From Bradyrhizobium jicamae (GTDB lineage Bacteria > Pseudomonadota > Alphaproteobacteria > Rhizobiales > Xanthobacteraceae), in the NCBI RefSeq assembly GCF_001440395.1, contig NZ_LLXZ01000102.1, forward strand, positions 30,482-94,481: DNA of 64,000 bases, read 5' to 3'. Positions within the stretch are counted from its first letter, which is position 1. Every line of letters begins with the position of its first letter. A model generated the notes under the pieces. It had not been told where the DNA came from. It ran no database searches and was given only the letters and a program-made list of their open reading frames with translations. Made by a program: the position numbers and the translations under genes. Of the stretch, positions 63,299-64,000 are shown piece by piece.

Positions 63299-63787
63299 AT
63301 GATGATCGCCGCCGTGCAATCGAACCAGCCGCCCGCCAGCCATGTTATGAGCATCGCGAGATTCGAGCGATTTTTTCGGATCGCCGCCAGCCTCGATGTC
63401 GACAAGCAGGACCTCAAGCGCTACAGCGATTTCATCAACCAAAAACTTTATGATCTCCTGCTGCGGGCCCAGGCGATCGCCAAGGCGAACGGCCGTGTGA
63501 TACTGGAGCCATTCGACCTGCCAATTACCAAGGGATTGCAGGAATGCATCCACGAGTTCGAGAGACTCGACGAAGAGATCGAGCTGCGGCCGATCCTCGA
63601 CCACCTCGCCACACGCCCGCCGCTTGACCTTGCTTACGGTGAAGATGTCGAGGCTCGCCTACCGGAGATCGTGGGTGGTCTGAGCGTCGCGCTCGCGCGC
63701 ACGTTCAATATCATCGATTCCGGGCTGAAGAATCCATCGGGCGTTCACTGGCGGAAGTGCTTTCGTATTTTCAATCTGCTGCTGTAG
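63299..63787 (+). CDS. DUF1931 histone-fold protein
   Basis: A 162-residue protein of the DUF1931 family: RFERFFRIAASLDVDKQDLK, DFINQKLYDLLLRAQAIAKA, DLPITKGLQECIHEFERLDE and a C-terminal IVGGLSVALARTFNIIDSGL. The Aquifex member has a double histone fold, so DNA binding is possible but unproven. GAGGAG precedes ATG 63299 and a FixK-like box lies 49 bp upstream; the frame is open from 63191 but would contain the box. A universal stress gene follows 62 bp later. Confidence 0.88.
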   Translation: MMIAAVQSNQPPASHVMSIARFERFFRIAASLDVDKQDLKRYSDFINQKLYDLLLRAQAIAKANGRVILEPFDLPITKGLQECIHEFERLDEEIELRPILDHLATRPPLDLAYGEDVEARLPEIVGGLSVALARTFNIIDSGLKNPSGVHWRKCFRIFNLLL

Positions 63788-63849
63788 CTGCACGCAAGTG
63801 GCAGAGCAGCCAAACATCGCGACGCCTGTCGTCGAGCGAGGAGAGAGCG

Positions 63850-64000
63850 ATGATCAGGGATGTAATGGTGTGGCTGGACGGCGGCGCCTCCGACGAAATT
63901 CGCCTGGCAGCCGTCGCCGATTTGACCCGGTGGCTCGAGACCCGCGTGGTCATCGGGTTGTATCTCAACGTTCTGCCATTGCCTGGGCCGATCGACGGCG
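63850..64000 (+). CDS. Universal stress protein, N-terminal part (cut by window edge)
   Basis: The 50 visible codons read MIRDVMVWLDGGASDEIRLA and continue to GLYLNVLPLPGPIDG, collinear with the start of the universal stress protein at 50271 (MIKDILVRLDGTPGDFARLA...FNVLP). GAGGAGAGAGCG precedes the ATG. It follows the DUF1931 gene in the same direction, so they probably share a transcript. Confidence 0.8.
   Translation, partial: MIRDVMVWLDGGASDEIRLAAVADLTRWLETRVVIGLYLNVLPLPGPIDG

Overview
The window looks like chromosome from a Bradyrhizobium-type alphaproteobacterium (Nitrobacteraceae). The evidence is the GC-rich codon use, the many small Bradyrhizobium-style hypothetical proteins, a second set of chaperone genes, Cys-type formate dehydrogenase, FixK-like and FixJ-like regulators, and a CIRCE operator before groESL. 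This assignment rests on protein recognition by eye, not on a database search. I saw no rRNA, tRNA, CRISPR array, transposase or integrase.

Layout. 1-1.2 kb: groES-groEL (groEL runs off the edge). 1.7-20 kb: short transcription units: a UPF0114 membrane protein, PQQ glucose dehydrogenase, a UBP-type zinc finger protein, aldehyde dehydrogenase, MscS, a stand-alone rpmI, PPK2, a DJ-1/PfpI protein, PRC-barrel protein, LLM oxidoreductase and a deaminase, with several small secreted or membrane proteins. 20.3-25.7 kb: a formate dehydrogenase locus with intact alpha subunit but decayed beta subunit, DUF3306 and TorD genes. 25.8-34.4 kb: double PRC-barrel protein, glycosyltransferase, aldo/keto reductase, TrxC, succinate-semialdehyde-type dehydrogenase and old yellow enzyme. 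34.5-44.5 kb: Hsp20, a FixK-like Crp/Fnr regulator, then a long minus-strand chaperone operon (BON, Hsp20, DnaK, GrpE, CbpA, CbpM, membrane protein), PRC-barrel, peroxiredoxin and DsbA. 44.6-54.9 kb: a decayed second Crp/Fnr gene, FixJ-type response regulator, HdeD, Hsp20-Lon, universal stress protein, PRC-barrel and PAS histidine kinase. 55-64 kb: small proteins, DUF2267-Ku, DJ-1/PfpI, DUF5335, DUF3775, SDR, lactate dehydrogenase-like protein, DUF1931 and a partial universal stress protein.

The unifying signal is a 14-bp palindrome, TTGAY-N4-RTCAA (FixK/FNR type). I found 18 exact and about 17 near copies, all between genes as far as I could see, and mostly 45-125 bp before a start codon. 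A second motif, a TTACGTA-type repeat with about 10-bp period, precedes the intact Crp/Fnr gene, its decayed twin and the histidine kinase. The simplest model is a two-tier cascade (kinase and FixJ-type regulator, then FixK-like regulator, then boxes) controlling protein quality control, fermentative and redox enzymes, DNA-end binding and small envelope proteins. That would be a low-oxygen or dormancy stress island, functionally comparable to the DosR regulon of mycobacteria. The Crp/Fnr-FixJ module is duplicated, and the two copies have decayed reciprocally. The window also holds several gene remnants and an unusual number of perfect 13-20 bp tandem duplications.
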